Source: Liolophura sinensis (taxonomy: Eukaryota > Mollusca > Polyplacophora > Chitonida > Chitonidae). From it: DNA of 64,000 nt. The stretch's first letter is position 1; each line of letters begins with the position of its first letter. Made by a program: the position numbers and the translations under genes. The stretch covers positions 9,260,163 to 9,324,162 of the forward strand of contig NC_088297.1 in the NCBI RefSeq assembly GCF_032854445.1, read 5' to 3'. This document shows, piece after piece, positions 1 through 12,247 of this stretch. The notes beneath the pieces are model-generated. The model did no database searches and was not told where the DNA came from. It saw nothing but the letters and a program-made list of their open reading frames with translations.

Positions 1-225
1 GATAAAAACAGCCCTAAATGGTCAAAGACATTTTTTTTTTTTGCTCGCGAGCTAGGCGAACGCTGCTAACAAACCTTCCCACATGTGATCGGAGAGGAAA
101 CCAGCATGAGCCCCACTGAATATTTCACACGCATACCCGTCAGCCCTAGGGGGTGAGGTCATTATACTGCAGGCTTATTCTGATATTTCTCACGTTCGCC
201 TCAGGAATTATGATCAAGTACTGTG

Positions 226-405
226 GTTTATTTATTTATTTATTTATTGTATTGTTGTTAAACGCCATTTCAACGTCATTTTTATTTATACGATGATGGT
301 CAGTTTTATGGATTAAGGAAACCGGAGATCCCAGGTAAAACCACCGACCTTTGGAAAGTTAATGACGATATTTTCCCACGTGTAACGTATAGATAGATGT
401 ATATA
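226..405 (-). mobile_element. Degenerate SINE-like copy (family 3)
   Basis: A TTTATTTATT run is followed by a degraded motif (aacgccatt.., acgatgatggtcag.., ttcccacgtgtaacg). It resembles the stretches at 21150-21360 and 25100-25640 and is an old relative of the other SINE families in the window. A further SINE fragment lies at about 75-115. Confidence 0.45.
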
Positions 406-725
406 TGCTACCTACAATCTGCAAACGAAGCAAATCTAAAATAATCTATTTAATAACAGTTAAAACCTTTATAAAGTTGATTTTCAAAAAAATAATACAT
501 AAAGGTAATCCGTCCATAAACTTCACTGAAAATGGTTTAATATGCCATAATGTATAAGGGGGGTACTTCCTTAGTTTGTAATTAGGACTGAGCATGTGCA
601 TCAAAACATATAACACCTGTTCCCTTTGCTTCTTAGAAGAGAAAAGCATGTAGTGTTACAGGAGTTAATTTATATTATTATTCGCATAATAATTTTGTGG
701 ATATATCAAGTGGGCGGTGCATTCT

Positions 726-1210
726 TCAGTTTGGTGTCCCTTTAGCCGACAGATGTTTCCGTCTCAACCAAAGGGCTCGCTGACTTCTTGCGAACACTGA
801 GGACTTGCAAAGAGAGTGTGGATACTTGTGGTCACGCAAAAACCTGTCTAGCAGAGACCGGAAGTTCTTCAGCGACGCCTGTTCATAGTCACTTCCATCT
901 GGTCGCCGGAGCGTGGAGAAGTACTCGGTGAGGTAGTTGTCCAGATCTTCGGCCGGCATCTCTTCCATCGGTCTGGCTTCTTCGTACCTTCGCCACCACC
1001 AGCGTTCCAGCGCGCCCACCGCACGCACCATGTTCCCCACTGCCGCCCTACACCGGTTCTCCACCGGAACTACCCGTTCCCAGATCCGCCGGTTGTCCAA
1101 GCGGTCAATCGCCGACGTATTCAAACCGCCGCCTGGAATCATCTCTGTCCCTCCATGGACGGTACGTAATACAGAAGAAGTTGCGGGCTGATCCGACCAA
1201 CACTCTGAAC
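726..1210 (-). CDS. Variable terminal exon V12: Crypton-type core-binding domain, last copy in window
   Basis: The acceptor is ..TTTGTGTCTTTTCTACAG|GT, phase 1, junction residue Gly. It encodes 161 residues. The leader (GSECWSDQPATSSVLRTVHG..) is unlike the others, and LNTSAIDRLDNRRIWERV occupies the position of the LYP..YP element. The domain has MVRAVGALERWWWRRYEEAR (LERW 68-71, triple Trp), PMEEMPAEDLDNYLTEYF, TLRRPDGSDYEQASLKNF, LLDRFLRDHKYPHSLCKS and FARSQRALWLRRKHL, ending SAKGTPN-stop. The open frame continues upstream of the acceptor only into a 61-bp minisatellite and is not coding there. No further copy is visible in the remaining 725 bases, but the array may continue beyond the window. 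Confidence 0.89.
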
Positions 1211-1299
1211 CTGTAGAAAAGACACAAACCACATAAAGATGTTTAATGCTTTTAGACATGTATGGATACACTTGCATACACTGCAAAAGTTTTGGCTCA

Positions 1300-1765
1300 C
1301 GACCGAACAGTTCTGGTTCCCTACTGCAGTTCTGGCTCAATACCACACAATTCTGACTCACTACCGTACAGTTGTGGTTTACGACTGCAGTTCTGGCTCA
1401 ATACCACACAGTTCTGACTCACTACCGTACAGTTGTGGTTCACGACACCAGATCTGGCTCAATACCACATAGTTCTGACTCACTACCGAACAGTTCTGGT
1501 TCACTACTGCAGTTCTGGCTCAATACCACACAGTTCTGACTCACTATCGAACAGTTCTGGTTCACAGCTGCAGTTCTGGCTCAATACCACACAGTTCTGA
1601 CTCACTATCGAACAGTTCTGGTTCACTACTGCAGTTCTGACTCAATACCACACAGTTCTGCCTCACTATCGAACAGTTCTGGTTCACAGCTGCAGTTCTG
1701 GCTCAATACCACACAGTTCTGACTCACTACCGTACAGTTCTGGTTCACGACTGCACAGCTTTGTC
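1300..1765. repeat. 61-bp minisatellite just upstream of the V12 acceptor
   Basis: About 7.5 units of 61 bp built from CAGTTCTGGTTCAC, TGCAGTTCTGGCTCAATACC and CACAGTTCTGACTCACTA sub-blocks. Unit starts at about 1487, 1548, 1609 and 1670 are exactly 61 apart. The array begins about 90 bases upstream of V12 in transcription direction. Confidence 0.92.
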
Positions 1766-3040
1766 TCACCATTGTACAATTCAGTGATGTGGCTGCTGTC
1801 GTGCGGTCCTGGATTATGCGGTTTAGTCATGAAATTGTCGTATGCAGAATATTGAGGGACACCGCTATATGGCTGTAATAATGTCAGTGGCCTTATGCCA
1901 TAACCATTCATTCATTCATTTATTCATTCAGAGTTCCTTGGAACATTTATCTATACCGACTGAAATTTAATAAAGAATACATGAGAAAAACACGAATGTC
2001 TAACTCTTCACACAAAAGTTTTTCTATTGGAAACAAAGCTAATGTAGAACATAGGTATTTGTGTCGCAAACTCTGAAACAATCAAACAATTACAATTTAA
2101 GCAAAATCCGGAACCTGTGTTAATAGCCCAACACATCTAGCATATGTTACCGTCAATCGTACACACAATAAACATATGTTTAGTAAAAGAAATGTTTTCT
2201 TTCCACGATCTGCTGGATAAGACAGTCAAAAATGGAAAGTTAACTAAAACCATTTACAGCCCGATTCTTGTGCACGACCTGTTGCACGTAACACTTAGGG
2301 AATCAAACATAATCAACTACTGCACTTAACGATCAAACAATCAATCTATATCTCCAAAAACAAAAACAACATTTTATAGTTTTTGTCATCCACATAATCA
2401 AAATCTAACATTGTTTTACTTTTTTGCTTCTATGTACTGCCCACATTCGTACCTGTTTGAAACAGCAATATCAGTGTTCACAATTACACACCATTACATG
2501 TCATTTTTAACACGATTTTTGTGCACGATAATCTTCTTTACATAAAATCTTAGTTTATGCAACGGTGGGTCCCAATTAATGGCGCCGAACATGAATATAC
2601 ACAAAAACACTAAACAAATAAATAAATAAACAGATTTTTTTAAATCTTCCAAAAAAATATTACTTTATACAATAAATACAAAACGCCTATATACGCTGTA
2701 TTTGGTTAAAACTTACTAAACTTTAGGCAACTTCTCTCATAAATCAGAGAAAACAGGTGATGAAAACAAGTGAAGGAAAAAATGAGTTATGAAAAAACGA
2801 CTCTAAAGTTTCGTGAAAGTAGCACTCAAACATGATGCAAATGCACGAAACAAAGGGGCATTTATAATGAAGTTGACGAATAATATTGAAACACAAAAAA
2901 GGAATACCTTATCAAAGCGGATTTCTGAGTCACAAAAAATTAATTAATTAAAATAATTTGGTCAGTAATTAAAACAATGCCCACGATTATAACAATCAGC
3001 CGAAGACAAAGTTAGTAGATTCTTTCTAACCAGTCTCATG
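1766..3040. other. AT-rich non-coding stretch
   Basis: AT-rich intron or intergenic DNA with simple ATTCATTC and AAATAAAT runs. I see no gene, splice site or domain remnant here. Confidence 0.5.
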
Positions 3041-3043
3041 AAT

Positions 3044-3600
3044 GTACCTCACAGAGAGCCTGGAGTCTACCACTAGTGAAGTCTATTGCGCATGGATGGA
3101 ATCTATTGCGTATGGAGTTATGACTCACAGCGTCTATTGCGCATGGATGGAATCTATTGCGTATGGAGTTTATGACCCACTGAGTCTACTGCGTATGGAT
3201 GCGCGCGGGAGTATAGTGCCCTTAGAATCGATTGCTCTCATAAGAAGACAAAATGCTCCAACTGTCGTCCAACGCAGGTTACATTACACTTCTTCTTACA
3301 GTTCCCCCTTTCTGGTTTCCACTATGTTTTTAGCTGCGTACCTCACAGAGAGCCTGGAGTCTACTACTAGTGGAGTCTATTGCGCATAGATGGAATCTAT
3401 TGCGTATGGATGTAATCTCTTGCGTATGGAATTTACGACCCACACAGTCTACTGCGCATGGATGCGTGCGGGAGTATAGTGCCAATAGAATCGATTGCTC
3501 TGATAAGAAGACAAAATGCTCCAACTGCCGTCCAGTACATTGCACTTCATCTTACAGTTCCCCCTTTCTGGTTTCCACTATGTTTTTAGCTGCATTAGGA
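3044..3600. repeat. Tandem duplication, unit about 294 bp
   Basis: A block starting GTACCTCACAGAGAGCCTGG recurs at offset 294 (3044 and 3338). It contains internal 20-40-bp repeats around GTCTATTGCGCATGGATGG, and shared ends (CCCTTTCTGGTTTCCACTA) recur at about 3307 and 3569. The open frames across it are a repeat by-product. Confidence 0.85.
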
Positions 3601-3639
3601 TCGGCTCTCAAAGTTCCTGCTACCTTCATTTTCAATACA

Positions 3640-3898
3640 GTGATCTGACTCTTCTTGAAAAATCTAGATTTGCTCAGACCACATGTGCATCAGTGGTCTC
3701 GCAGAAATAGGTCTACCCGACTACGCGTTGCCAGCGTGTACATATAGCCGTGTTCCGGTACACTCGGACTCATTTGCTCCGTGAAATACCACGCCGAGGT
3801 AGCCGTCCAGATCGGCCGCTGAGATGGCCTCAACGGTCGATGCTCATCATACATGTGTTCGCACCAGCGTTCCAGTCGTTGTACAACGCTCGTCATGT
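3640..3898 (-). pseudogene. psi3: 5'-truncated, frameshifted variable exon
   Basis: On the minus strand the Trp motif is recognisable (TSVVQRLERWCEHMYDEHRP). The next helix continues only in another frame (VEAISAADLDGYLGVVF). Further on, DLFLRDH runs into a TGA (3690-3692), after which the frame resumes as GLSKSRFFKKSQI, matching the SKS..F..SQ end of the domain. At least one frameshift and one stop are therefore present. The 5' part of the exon is missing and is replaced by a run of about 25 T (A on the minus strand) at 3898-3923. No acceptor is seen. It lies between V11 and V12. Confidence 0.82.
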
Positions 3899-3923
3899 TT
3901 TTTTTTTTTTTTTTTTTTTTTTT

Positions 3924-4737
3924 AGCGTGGAACGTGGCCGGTTCATGTTCAGCAGACGAAGCACCACGTTAAGTTTGCCCGAACGTTGCCTAGATGGAGA
4001 GATACTTTTCTTCCTTGGCTGGTCATTTTGCGGTACACGATGCCTGCCTACTGATTCCTGCTGTTCTACTAATCAGAAGACTTAAACATCAAACGGAGAG
4101 TGTCTAAAGTAAGAAATAGTTATTATTAGCTAGGTCAAACAGAGTTGTGTCTCAATGTTCTAGACTCTCGCATCTCTAAAGCAACTTAAGAAATACATTT
4201 AAAATTCTGCTGTTATAATTAAATTTTTAGATGAATGAAAAAAACGAACCCACACAAAAAGGATGTATTTGGTAAAAAAAAATATATATATATATATATT
4301 TTTGGTATAGTTTCATGGCACAAATATGGCTACACCCCAACTAGATGTTAGACATGCCAAAATCATCGATGTTTTGATGGCATGAACTGTTCCTCAAGCA
4401 AAACTTTGGACACCAGATCTCCACAGTTCAGGTCTACTGTGCACATTCTGGTCCTCATGAACAGATCTATTTATTTAGAAAATTTACTTCACTCACGTTT
4501 CTGCGCTGCTTCAGAATGCACTCTTAAACCAAATAGTTTTGAAAAACGTGATTACAAAAAGAAATTTTAACAAATACAAAACTGAAAGTGTAGAAATTCA
4601 GGTAATACCAAGAAAAGAAATGGTGTAAAGGATTAGAGGGTAAATCCATAAAGAACAAGTTTCATTTGCGCTTCGCCATGGAACTGACAATCCTCTTGAT
4701 TTAAAGTCGACTCGTATACTAGCACAAGTTCGACTCA

Positions 4738-4797
<60 letters not shown>

Positions 4798-5240
4798 CTA
4801 ATCATGTGGCAAAGAGAACCGTGAAAGATTAAGTACAAATGAAACAAGGAAAACAGTCAAAAAATTAAATACATTAGAAAATACAAAGCGAAATAACAAA
4901 ACAACTATAACGTAAACAACAAAAACTATAACATACAGATTAAGCCACCAAATAATAAGAATGAATAAAACAATGAAAACAAGAAATTACATTAAAAATA
5001 CAAAGCCAAATAACACGACAACATAAACAGTAAAACTAGGAATATAAAGAAAATCATTATATTCAAGGTTTGCAAATGAGTTGTAATTCATTTGCGAGAA
5101 CAGCTACTCCATGAAACCAGAAGTGTTCTGATGAGATATTGAACTTTTCGTTGGTAAATTCCAGGAAAACTTTGTCCCAAGGAGGTTGTTATCGGTTTAC
5201 TAAACCATTTATTCAGCAACACTCTTGAAAGGTGACACAA
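3924..5240. other. Non-coding stretch with AT microsatellites
   Basis: Contains a short (TA)n at about 4281-4300 and a perfect (AT)n of about 55 bases at 4740-4795. No gene is visible. Confidence 0.5.
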
Positions 5241-5242
5241 CG

Positions 5243-5510
5243 AAGAACAAAGTTTGAGTGAGTGAGTACTTGGGGTTTAATGTCGTACTCAACAATTTTT
5301 CAGTCATATGACGACGAAGGAATACCTAGAGTGCATGTAATGTGCCTCCTTGTTGCAGGACGGATTTCCACCGTTGTTTTATCTAGTGCTGCTTCACTGA
5401 GACGACTTACTGAATGCATGTAAGCCGCCCCGCCCGAGCCATTATACTGATACGGGTCAACCAGTCGTTGCTCTATCCCCTTCATGATAAACGCCAAGCG
5501 AGGAAGTTAC
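5243..5510 (-). mobile_element. SINE family 2, lacking its tRNA head
   Basis: Minus-strand copy with the GTGAGTGAGT tail side and the CATATGACGACGAAGGAAT block. It continues to GCGAGGAAGTTACAACTTTCA but stops before the tRNA-like head found in the copies at 25211 and 43129, so it is 5'-truncated. Confidence 0.85.
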
Positions 5511-6490
5511 AACTTTCAAGACACGTCAAATGACAGTCTTTGTTTTTGCAAAATCTTGTTATCAAATAAAGGTCATCTTTCCACCGACAGACATGGCATT
5601 GTTGGTGTCCCATTGATAAGCATGATCACAAGACAGCAACGTGAATGCGAACGCTGTAATAATTTTACTACAGAATTCACAACAAAGATGAATTCTTGTT
5701 CGACATGTTAAACTGCTGCGCGTTTAATGGTATGGTCTATTTCTTTTAGCCAGTCGCCTATATTCAACTGTCTGTAAAATCAGCCAAAGTCGCTACCAAA
5801 ATTGCCTTTAGTCAGTGAAAACAAAACAACACAACCTCTACACATCGATATTTTGGAAGCCCATATTTAGAAAATGAAATTAGAACACTTTTTTGTTAAT
5901 AATGTTAAACTGCGTAAGTTCGGTTTCGATGGCAAGAACTCATGGCGTCGGGTTACGTCATAATTATTCAAAAACCAGTGGCGTGCTGTATATTGGGCGG
6001 ATTGACACACCATTTACCCAAACTGACATCGACCTCACTGTAAACCCTGTTTCTGATACTGCCGTATTTCACATTGTTTCCACGTTTTAGTAAAATATAA
6101 CCTTCATAAATGAATTTTATTTTGTCTCTGGTAGTACATCTCACAGCAGTATGGTCTTAGGGTTGCATTTTAGGAAATTTTGTTCTGAAAAACAATGTAG
6201 TGTGGAGCTTGTTAGAACAGCATGTTGGTGCAGGTATAATAAAACAAATTACTCTCCACGCCCATTGTTCAGCATTATTCTAAAACTAAGTCACGTTTCA
6301 ATACATTCTCAGTTTATTGCTCTTCCGGAAAATGTAGCGGATGAAAGTACAACTGTGAAAATGAAATACTACACTGTTACAATGATACTCCATCATTTGG
6401 CGTTTTAACAGTGTTGAAGAGAATAGACATAAAGCTATGTTAAACACTGTCAGATTACCACGGTTAACGTTGTAACAAAAAAGGGGAGAG
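5511..6490. other. Non-coding stretch
   Basis: No gene, splice-site pair or domain remnant recognised. Short open frames here have no family resemblance. Confidence 0.45.
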
Positions 6491-6499
6491 GTAATTCAT

Positions 6500-6890
6500 C
6501 CAGAAGATCAAAATGATTTTACAACGTGTTTTCCCAAAACTAAGAGTCAGAATTATAATAATGACTATACAACGTGTTTTCCCATGGCTAAGTGTTAATT
6601 AGTGATTATGACTTCACAAGAATTACAATTATGACTTCGCAGCGTGTTTTCCCACGACTATGAGTTAAATTTGTCATAATGACTTCACAAGAATTATAAT
6701 AATGACTTTACAGCGTTTTTTCCAAAATCTGAGAGTTACAATTATAATAATGATTTTACAACGTGTTTTCCCATGGCTAAGTGTTAAATTATCATAATGA
6801 CATCACAAGGTGTTTTCCCATGGCTAAGTGTTGAAGTTATCGTAATGACTTCACAACGTGTTTTCACACGACTAATAGTGATAAAATACT
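6500..6890. repeat. Degenerate minisatellite
   Basis: Irregular units of about 40-75 bp share AATTATAATAATGACTT, ACAACGTGTTTTCCCA and TGGCTAAGTGTT. It lies downstream of V11. Confidence 0.8.
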
Positions 6891-7240
6891 GACTTCAAAG
6901 CCTGTCTTCCCTGTGTACATGTCTAGTACAGGCATGTATGCTTCTGGTGACAAATATACTACAATTCGAATATGTGTCAATTGATAATGTGCCCTACAGA
7001 GACAAACTCATAAATGATATCTACTTGTTTACCTGAGCATTGTCACACACCACATAACAAGGTTTTCACGACAGCTAACAAGGTTTTCACGACAGCTAAC
7101 AAAGTTTTCTCAAACATTTGCATGAGAACAATATACAAAACATTCTTAACAACGTTCTACTTTTTTTATAAATTCGAAAAAAAACAATTTCTATTATGTC
7201 CAAGTTTACTTTGTAAATGGACTTTTCTTCCAAAGAATAT

Positions 7241-7872
7241 TCAATGAGTGTCTGAGTTCAACGTCTTTTCGTTTGCTTGCGTTGATGTTTTCTTCACGTC
7301 ATCTGCATTGGTACATGTAACAGAACGAAGGGAAGCGGTCACCGAGCTAAACTGTCTCCAACTGGCGTCAGGGATAGAATGCGGAAACACAAGCCGATTC
7401 TCTGGCCTGGGAACCGGTGACAGTTTGCGCCTGCGCTGTTTAAATGCCGTCTGGCTCCTGGAGAAAACTGCTGATTTGGATATGGACGAAGGGTAACCTT
7501 TCTCCCTGAGAAATCTTTCCAGGAAGCCTCGAAGGTTCAGCAAGGACTCCGAACTGTAGTCTCGCCCGTCCGGCTTCTTGATGTGAGTGAAGAAGCCCAC
7601 AAGGTAACTATCCAAGACTTCCACGGGCATGTCCTCAATGAGACGCTCCTCTCCGTGCTTCTTCCACATCCAGCGTTCCAGGGTTCCCACGGCGCTGACA
7701 AGGTTCCCGATGGTTTGATCTGGCTTCTGAGAGACGTTCACAATCCGAGCACGGATGCTACGGTTGTTGAAGCGTTCCGGTAAAACTTGTCCTGGTAACG
7801 ACTGGCCAACAGGAAACTGGGGCCCCACGCCTTCGGGTGGAAACATCTTGAATCCTGGACCTCGCACATGGT
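7241..7872 (-). CDS. Variable terminal exon V11: Crypton-type core-binding domain with 60-residue tail
   Basis: The acceptor is ..AATTTTCCACCTTGCAG|AC, phase 1, junction residue Asp. It encodes 210 residues. The leader (DHVRGPGFKMFPPEGVGPQF..) is Gly/Pro-rich. A reduced LPERFNNRSIRARIVNV element comes next, then the domain: LVSAVGTLERWMWKKHGEER (LERW 65-68), LIEDMPVEVLDSYLVGFF, HIKKPDGRDYSSESLLNL, LERFLREKGYPSSISKS and FSRSQTAFKQRRRKL. The C-terminal tail is about 60 residues, Ser/Thr/Asn-rich, ending EKTLNSDTH-stop, the longest tail of the array. An internal ATG near the acceptor is out of frame with the domain, which argues against independent translation of this exon. Confidence 0.89.
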
Positions 7873-8519
7873 CTGCAAGGTGGAAAATTAAGCGGTATTA
7901 AGTAAATTGTAAAAGTTCACACGCTCCTGTCAATTTCTTACTGCAGGTGACAATTACTATAGCTGTTGTCATTATACTGTACACCAGCAGAAAGTCACCC
8001 ATGTCGTGGCTAAAAGAAAATTCTATAACACATCGAAATGCTCTAACCGAAAATGGAAGGTGATATATACCAGAAGAATCAAAGAGAGGTAAATAACAGC
8101 CATATTCTATGATATTAATACTGCGATGTTTGTCATAATCGACTACCAGATACAATGTCCATTTAGCATAGTTGTAGAAAGACACCCCGCATGTTGTAAC
8201 CCCAGTACTGGGACAATGATGACAGTAATTCCTATAAAGCTCATGTAACGTACTACCAGGCATAATAACAGGTTTACTAAATGTTCACATTTTTATGGGT
8301 GGAAAATTATTACAATCTGCATGAACTCTTCCTAAAATGATATGTAACATAACTCACAGGAGTTAACCCTTTTATACAGAAAAGGTCAAAAAACCTTGAA
8401 AAATTCTTTTACGTGAGAAAAACGAAACATAAGTTAAAAACTACTAATGAATGTTTATGGCTTAACGTCATATCCGTAATATTTGAAAACAACTAAGATA
8501 GCTTGGAGGAACACGAAAA

Positions 8520-9200
8520 GTCAAACGAAAAATAATTTAGAGGAACTCAGATAACTTGGAAGAGCTCTCACTAACGTGAGATAAAACGAGACATGGCATA
8601 GAAGAATTCAGATAATCTGAAAGAACTTATGTTTCCCTAAACATAATTTGAAGAATTCACATAACTTGGAAGAACTCGCACATCAGTGAGATAACACGAT
8701 ACATCACATGGAATAACTCACACATCAGTGAGATAACACGAAACATCACATGGAAGAACTCACACATCAGTGAGATAACACGAAACATGACATTGAAGAA
8801 CTCACATATCAGTGAGATAACACGAAACATGACAATCAAAGAACTCACATAACTTGGAAGAACTCACACATCAGTGAGAAAACACGAAACATGACATGGA
8901 AGAACTCACACATCAGTGAGATAACACGAAACATGACAATCAAAGAACTCACACATGAGTGAGATAACACGAAACATGACAATCAAAGAACTCACATAAC
9001 TTGGAAGAACTCACACATCAGTGAGATAACACGAAACATGACATGGAAGAACTCACACATCAGTGAGATAACACGAAACATGACATGGAAGAACTCACAC
9101 ATCAATGAGATAACACGAAACATGACATGGAAGAAATTACACATCAGTGAGATAACACGAAACATGACATGGAAGAACTTATATAACTAGAAAGAGCTTA
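8520..9200. repeat. 42-bp minisatellite with an internal palindrome
   Basis: Units of 42 bp (AAGAACTCACACATCAGTGA then GATAACACGAAACATGACATGG) repeat with some shortened or lengthened units. Each unit contains the inverted arms CTCAC and GTGAG around a 6-base loop. Because 42 is a multiple of three, one frame stays open by repetition alone. Confidence 0.92.
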
Positions 9201-10251
9201 CACTTCAGTAAGATTAAACGAAACGTAAATTGGTAGAACTCACTTCCGTGAGATAAAACGATACATAGCTTGAAAAAAAACTCACATGACAAGAAGGAAC
9301 TTACACTTCGAGAAAAGATAAGAAACTTAATTTCTCAGAAGCCACACTTTCTACAGTGGAAAACAAGTGTAAACCTTAAGCTCAAATTTTGTTTTTAGAC
9401 AGAGAAAGCAGCATAGCCTTGTCAGTTTTCACATTCTTTGGCAGAACTTCTATTTCGGTAAAAGGCAAAACAAAAAAACCAAACCAAAAATGAACTCAAC
9501 TGGGGAAGAACTCAACCTTGCCTGAGATACATTTAAACGCAAGTTGGAAGAATTAACAGTTTTATGAGAGGAAACGAAACATATTTTAAAAGAACTCACA
9601 CTTGTGCTAGACCAAACAAATAAACAATATTTACAGATAAGAAAAAAAAAAATATTAAAAATATTCAGAAAAGAACTCGTTCACTTCAGACGTGAGATGT
9701 GTTTAAGTTTTGTCAAAGGCGCTTGAGGTATATACCCAAAACTGACAGAAACATGTTTTAAATGCAACAAACATTTTACAACTTCATTGAAATGGGTTGC
9801 TTTTTCAAGCAACCCAAGGGAATACTTTTTCAACCGATATTCGTTTCCAGACATACATTCATAGGTATTAGCAGGCATGGAAACCATAACCCACTGTACA
9901 ATATAACAATGATCTGATATATATGTGTATTTCGGGTTTTACGTTGCACTTAACAGTCATTTGTCGAGCCACGCTATGATATGATGGAGGCTACAAATTG
10001 TAAACATCTTAAAATCTTTTTTGCTAAATCAGAATACATTCTAGCATGACTAAGATAATTATACATATTCCCGTGTAAATGATCGTAGTTCTGTAGTAAA
10101 TTGTGGACAATACGTCACCAGCCGCACGAAAAACTCCATTGTAAAATGTAGGAATAACCAACAGATTATATGGCCTCGAATTATTTTATGCGGTAACGGT
10201 TCGAAGAAACAGTCAAACCAGCCAATACATAGGTGCGGGCTTATTTGCTTT

Positions 10252-10825
10252 CCATTTAAAGGAGAAGAAAACATAGAAATGATGCCACAATCAGATGAAG
10301 GAGCGTCAAAACTTATTCGCAAATATGATCTTTTATTTTGGGGGGGGGATTTTTTTTTTCAAGAGAAAGGGGTATTTGAAAATATTTTTGTATGGTGGGT
10401 GTTTGGGACCAATTTTTGGTATTTATCGTTGTTGCATAATAATGTTCTAAATAAGGATGTGATGCTTGCCTAATAAATCTATTTGAATGTAAATTTGTTG
10501 TTTATATCGAAATTATAAAATATTTATGTACATATCTAAAATATATGATCCAAATTGAGGTTTAATACATTTGTTAGGTGAAAAGAACAAATTCTAGTGC
10601 AAAAATATTTATTAAACCTGTGTTACATCCTCATTTATGACATCATTAAACAAAGACGATAAATACCAAAAGGTGGTCCCAAATACCCACCATACAAAAA
10701 TTATTTTCAAGTGTCTTTTTCTCCTTAAGGAAAAATCGGGTAAAAAGACCACATTTAGGAATAACTTTTCGCACTCTTTCATCTGAACTTTATGTCATTT
10801 TTATGTTTCCTCCACCTTTAAATAA
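10252..10825. mobile_element. Foldback (long terminal inverted repeat) element, about 575 bp
   Basis: The left arm (10252-10480) and right arm (10600-10825) are reverse complements with moderate divergence. The best block is TTTTTGTATGGTGGGTGTTT against its complement at about 10665-10705. Similarity also covers the outer ends (TTTAAAGGAG.. and ..CCACCTTTAAA) and the inner AAGGATGTGA..TAATAAAT blocks. The spacer is about 120 bp with no coding capacity, so it looks like a non-autonomous foldback DNA element. Confidence 0.8.
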
Positions 10826-11228
10826 CTGTGCAATATAGTGATCATCAATCGAGAAATACATCAACGATGGAATGAGGGTTAAATCATTCACGTCGTTATT
10901 TATTCAAATCGAAGTTTTCGGAAGAATATCCACACCCTTGCAATTGCTAGTGTCACTTCTCTTCCCATACATAAAACATAATTACATTTAAGTAAAAGAA
11001 AGTTGAACGGATGAATGACATGATAAGTTGGGCTTCTTCACACTATTGCAGTTAAACTCATCTATATCAAAGTTGTTTGAGCTGACGTTTAAACATTTCC
11101 TACACCACCAACACCTTTGCAAAGAGCTTGCTTCATGAATGGATTATTAAACCATACAGAACAACTGAGGATGAGCGACAGACACAGTGCTTTGAGACTG
11201 TTGTCTAAGGAAAGATAACTCATTCTCA
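10826..11228. other. Non-coding stretch
   Basis: AT-rich; no gene or repeat recognised. Confidence 0.4.
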
Positions 11229-11239
11229 AGCTTGAAAAT

Positions 11240-11374
11240 TATTTATTTATTTATTTATTTGATTGGTGTGTTACGCCGTACTCAAGAATATTTCACTTAT
11301 ACCACGGCGGCCAGCATTATGGTGGGTGGAAACCGAGCAGAGCCCAGGGGAAACCCGCAGCCATCCGCAGGTTG
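11240..11374 (-). mobile_element. SINE family 1, truncated, with 11-bp target-site duplication
   Basis: (TTTA)n tail side, GGTGTGTTACGCCGTACTCA and CGGCCAGCATTATGGTGGG blocks, ending at CCGCAGGTT without the tRNA head. Flanked by the direct repeat AGCTTGAAAAT (11229-11239 and 11375-11385), the mark of retrotransposition. Confidence 0.92.
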
Positions 11375-11609
11375 AGCTTGAAAATCACGCTTGATAAAAA
11401 AGAACATGGATTTTATGGATTCATGATTTTCTGTTGAAACCAAAGAATAATATACAACTATTATGACACACAACATAACATAATACTAACTTGGTATCTT
11501 TCGAAATGAAAACTAATTATCAACATTAGTAAACATTTAGATTCAACACTCAATACAGCGTATTAACATACAGCCTGTTTCAGAAATCCATAGTTATCAA
11601 GATTGCAAA

Positions 11610-11706
11610 TCACGAGCCAGCATTAGCTGGACTTGAACCTACAGCGGTCGCATTGGTGAGAGGCCCCTGGGTTATTACGCTGCGCTAGGCGCTAACCAAC
11701 CAACAA
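11610..11706 (-). mobile_element. SINE family 1 fragment, tRNA-head side
   Basis: Contains the GCATTAGCTGGACTTGAACC..GCGGTCGCATTGGTGAGAGG..GGTTATTACGCTGCGCTA head region of family 1, without the body. Confidence 0.75.
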
Positions 11707-12247
11707 TATAATAAACGTCAACGAAATTGCCAAACAACGGCTTAAACATAACTAACATAACATGCATATTTTACGTTCATTTTGACTTTATTTGAGAGTA
11801 ATTCCTCATAAAAATATATATGTATCAAACTTCCAACGGTCATGCTCGGGACTCTGAAGAGTCCACCATTATCTTCCTGTGAAATATTGCGTCAACCTTA
11901 GAGAAGTTGTTTCTGGTAACACAACATCACAATTCCTGCTGAAAACAAATGACGTTTTTCGTGTCACCTATTTTGCTTGTCACTGTGTGATGCCATATGA
12001 ATCTCATGGAGAATTCTAACCAACGTAACATATCTTACAGCTATTTTGACTTTCCCTGAGAGTAATTCTTCACAAGACTACAATCCAAATTAACACTACA
12101 GATAACTATTTGACTTCCCTGAAAACTAACACAAGAATAAAAACAAATATTTTAATTCTCATATATGGATACTTAACATTTAAATAAATTGCATCAGTTT
12201 CCCCTCTAGTGAAGAAGAAACAGAAAAATGAGTACTTCACTTATTTA

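Noticed and set aside
1211-1361. N-terminal extension of V12 upstream of its acceptor
   Set aside because: The added residues come largely from the 61-bp minisatellite and the stretch is preceded by intron-like sequence. The TTTTCTACAG acceptor gives the better start.
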